Positions 6,555 to 8,030 of a stretch of 8,030 bases of DNA are shown here, in pieces. A model generated the notes under the pieces. It had not been told where the DNA came from. It saw nothing but the letters and a program-made list of their open reading frames with translations, and did not search any database. Position numbers and translations under genes: made by a program. Each line of letters begins with the position of its first letter. The first letter of the stretch is position 1. Origin of the DNA: Methylobacter sp. (GTDB taxonomy: Bacteria; Pseudomonadota; Gammaproteobacteria; Methylococcales; Methylomonadaceae); assembly GCA_003158415.1 (NCBI GenBank), contig PMJA01000063.1, positions 1-8,030 on the forward strand. The letters run 5' to 3'.

Positions 6555-6655
6555 TTCTTAACTCCAGTGACCTATAAGTATGAATATCTTAGGATAATTA
6601 TCATATACAATAAAGCGATATTATTAGATTGGTATATCTGCAGAATAGATATTTT
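6555..6655 (-). promoter_or_regulatory. AT-rich hisE-tatA spacer with a weak promoter candidate
   Basis: Reading the minus strand, TTTATT (6614-6609) and TAAGAT (6591-6586) are 17 bases apart and could be -35 and -10 boxes, each with three to four consensus matches. A perfect 10-bp palindrome, GATAATTATC (6593-6602), lies in the spacer between them. Just after the hisE stop, ATATCT (6634-6639) and AGATAT (6647-6652) make a weak 6-bp hairpin; its T-run points to the plus strand, so it is not a hisE terminator. tatABC may therefore be transcribed both from his and from its own promoter. Confidence 0.3.
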
Positions 6656-6973
6656 TTACTTGCTACGTTGCGCTTTTTCATCCAGACCCGACAAGCCGAA
6701 ACGGCGTTGCAGCTCCTGCAACACGTCATTCGGCCCTAAGTCCTGGTCTGCCAGCAATACCATGCAATGAAACCATAAATCGGCGGTTTCATAAATAATT
6801 TGTTGTTTATCGCCGTTTTTGGCGGCGATAACAGTTTCTGTCGCTTCTTCGCCGATTTTTTTAAGGATAGTATCTAGGCCTTTGGCATAAAGGCTGGCCA
6901 CATAAGATTTATCGGCTGATTCCAGCTTACGTTGTTCCAGTATATGGGCTAATTGTTGTAATACGTGACTCAT
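6656..6973 (-). CDS. hisE: Phosphoribosyl-ATP pyrophosphatase HisE
   Basis: HisE hydrolyses phosphoribosyl-ATP to phosphoribosyl-AMP and pyrophosphate, the second step of histidine synthesis in the cytoplasm. The 105-residue all-helical protein is of standard length for a stand-alone HisE. Seen: S-Y-x-A-x-L-Y-A-K-G-x-D-x-I-x-K-K at 23-39; the metal-binding motif GEEATE (41-46, Glu42/Glu43/Glu46); and YETADLWFH (61-69) with Glu62 and Asp65, the MazG-like second metal motif. Its ATG (6971-6973) overlaps the hisI stop as ATGA and has no Shine-Dalgarno sequence, only seven A residues, so translation likely depends on ribosomes finishing hisI, or on frameshifting (see the heptamer entry). Confidence 0.96.
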   Translation of the reverse strand: MSHVLQQLAHILEQRKLESADKSYVASLYAKGLDTILKKIGEEATETVIAAKNGDKQQIIYETADLWFHCMVLLADQDLGPNDVLQELQRRFGLSGLDEKAQRSK

Positions 6974-7362
6974 TTTTTTGTATAAATTGTTTGGGGATCT
7001 TTCAACACCGGCTCAACAGCCTGCCATTGCCCATTGATCAGGCTGCGATAAAAACAGCTTTCACGGCCGGTATGACAGGCAATACCACCTTCCTGTTCAA
7101 TTTTTAGTAGAATAACATCTTCGTCACAATCCAGAAACAAGCCCATTACTTTCTGCCTGTGACCCGATTCCTCGCCTTTGCGCCATAACCGGTTGCGCGA
7201 CCTTGACCAGTAAACCGCGTAACCTTCCGCGACCGTTAAGCCTAAAGACTCACGGTTCATCCACGCAAACATCACGACTTTGCCGGTGTCTGCCTGCTGC
7301 GCTATGACCGGTACTAGGCCGTCTTCAGTCCAGCGTATCTCATCTAACCAGGAGCCGTTCAT
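6970..7362 (-). CDS. hisI: Phosphoribosyl-AMP cyclohydrolase HisI
   Basis: HisI opens the adenine ring of phosphoribosyl-AMP to give ProFAR, the third step of histidine synthesis. The 130-residue product is a stand-alone HisI. Seen: the substrate-loop motif [20 protein letters not shown] (51-70); the metal-binding aspartates of D78-C-D80-E-D82; and the zinc cysteines Cys79, Cys96 (in ACHTGRESC) and Cys103. The ATG at 7360-7362 overlaps the hisF stop as ATGA, and its own TGA (6970-6972) overlaps the hisE start. In enterobacteria HisI and HisE form one bifunctional protein; here they are two overlapping reading frames. Confidence 0.97.
   Translation of the reverse strand: MNGSWLDEIRWTEDGLVPVIAQQADTGKVVMFAWMNRESLGLTVAEGYAVYWSRSRNRLWRKGEESGHRQKVMGLFLDCDEDVILLKIEQEGGIACHTGRESCFYRSLINGQWQAVEPVLKDPQTIYTKK
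6973..6979 (-). other. In-phase A AAA AAA heptamer before the hisI stop
   Basis: On the minus strand the end of hisI reads ACA AAA AAA TGA. The seven A residues form the slippery pattern X XXY YYZ in the hisI frame, and the next triplet is the stop. A -1 slip would continue with ATG AGT, exactly the hisE frame. No convincing stimulatory stem is seen downstream; a weak GTAT/ATAC pairing only. Confidence 0.35.
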
Positions 7363-8030
7363 AAACGCATCTCTATGCCGCGTGACGCCATGTGTTCCTT
7401 GGCTTGTTGTATTGTATATTCGGCAAAGTGAAAAATACTGGCCGCTAGCACGGCATCCGCTTTGCCTTCAATCACGCCATCGGCCAAATGATCTAGGTTG
7501 CCTACGCCGCCTGATGCGATGACCGGCACGGTTACCGCCTCGCTGATGGCGCGGGTTAGCGGCAAGTCAAAGCCTTCTCGCGTGCCGTCCCTGTCCATGC
7601 TGGTTAACAAAATTTCCCCGGCGCCGTAGGCCACCATTTTTTCCGCCCAGCCTATCGCGTCGATGCCGGTCGCCTTGCGCCCGCCGTGGGTAAAAATTTC
7701 CCAACGATCAGTTTCGCCCGGCAAGCTGACTTTTTTGGCATCAATGGCCACCACGATACATTGCGAACCGAAACGCTCTGCGGCCTCGCGGACAAAATCA
7801 GGGTTAAACACGGCGGCGCTGTTAATGCCGACTTTATCCGCTCCCGCATTAAGCATACGGCGTATATCGTCCAAGGTTCTGATGCCGCCGCCTACCGTCA
7901 ACGGAATAAAAACTTCGCTGGCCACTTGCTCGACGACATGGACTATCGTGTCACGGTTATCATGCGTGGCGGTAATGTCCAAAAACGTGATTTCATCGGC
8001 GCCTTCACGGTCATAACGCCGGGCGACTTC
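7359..8030 (-). CDS. hisF: Imidazole glycerol phosphate synthase cyclase subunit HisF, 5' end outside
   Basis: HisF takes PRFAR and the ammonia produced by HisH to form imidazole glycerol phosphate and AICAR. The frame is open to the window edge, giving 223 residues beginning [19 protein letters not shown]; the roughly 33 N-terminal residues, with the catalytic Asp near residue 11, lie beyond base 8030. Seen in the (beta/alpha)8 barrel: [11 protein letters not shown], the phosphate-binding [34 protein letters not shown] (with the second catalytic Asp), [11 protein letters not shown] and [12 protein letters not shown]. An in-frame TTG at 7980-7982 is not the start, because conserved HisF sequence continues upstream. 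The TGA stop overlaps the hisI ATG by four bases. Confidence 0.96.
   Translation of the reverse strand, partial: EVARRYDREGADEITFLDITATHDNRDTIVHVVEQVASEVFIPLTVGGGIRTLDDIRRMLNAGADKVGINSAAVFNPDFVREAAERFGSQCIVVAIDAKKVSLPGETDRWEIFTHGGRKATGIDAIGWAEKMVAYGAGEILLTSMDRDGTREGFDLPLTRAISEAVTVPVIASGGVGNLDHLADGVIEGKADAVLAASIFHFAEYTIQQAKEHMASRGIEMRL

Noticed and set aside
6590..6605. Fur box upstream of tatA
   Set aside because: Only the central GATAAT/ATTATC-like bases fit; the 19-bp spacing of the Fur consensus is not met.
1..8030. tRNA, rRNA, CRISPR array, transposase or defence genes
   Set aside because: No cloverleaf, repeat-spacer pattern or recognisable transposase or nuclease sequence was seen on either strand.

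Overview
The window reads as ordinary chromosome of a Gram-negative gammaproteobacterium of moderate GC content. The SecA, TatC, HisI and HisE sequences are typical of that class, and Kdo modification plus an outer-membrane barrel fit a diderm envelope. A Methylococcales-like (methanotroph-type) host is my guess from overall sequence style only; no methane-oxidation gene is present to support it.

Layout. Bases 1-207 hold the probable last codons of an upstream plus-strand gene (in-frame TAA at 10-12), a rho-independent terminator (16-51), a second long hairpin (58-103) and a promoter candidate for a Kdo hydroxylase gene (208-1077, +). That gene converges, with a 10-base gap, on a minus-strand gene for a secreted SphA/MetA-type outer-membrane protein (1088-1996). 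Everything from there to the right end is on the minus strand. secA (2145-4862) ends at a strong terminator hairpin and starts behind a perfect -10 box. A 367-base gap (4863-5229) separates it from tatC; this gap holds a palindrome over the secA -35 region, a possible 54-codon ORF, and a composite palindromic repeat with a G-quadruplex-type motif. Then come tatC, tatB and tatA (5230-6554), a 101-base AT-rich spacer, and hisE, hisI and the 3' part of hisF (6656-8030), which runs out of the window.

How the genes work together. HisF, HisI and HisE act in histidine synthesis: HisE and HisI perform steps 2 and 3, and HisF is the cyclase subunit of imidazole glycerol phosphate synthase. They are joined by ATGA stop/start overlaps. 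TatA, TatB and TatC form the translocase for folded proteins, and SecA drives export of unfolded proteins through SecYEG, so the two main export motors lie side by side. The Kdo hydroxylase and the barrel protein are envelope functions.

No clearly new multi-gene system is visible. The observations most worth a second look are small: an in-phase A AAA AAA slippery heptamer directly before the hisI stop codon, where a -1 shift would enter hisE; two diverged copies of one palindromic repeat, one apparently supplying the tatC stop codon and carrying a G-quadruplex motif; and a palindrome overlapping the secA promoter.
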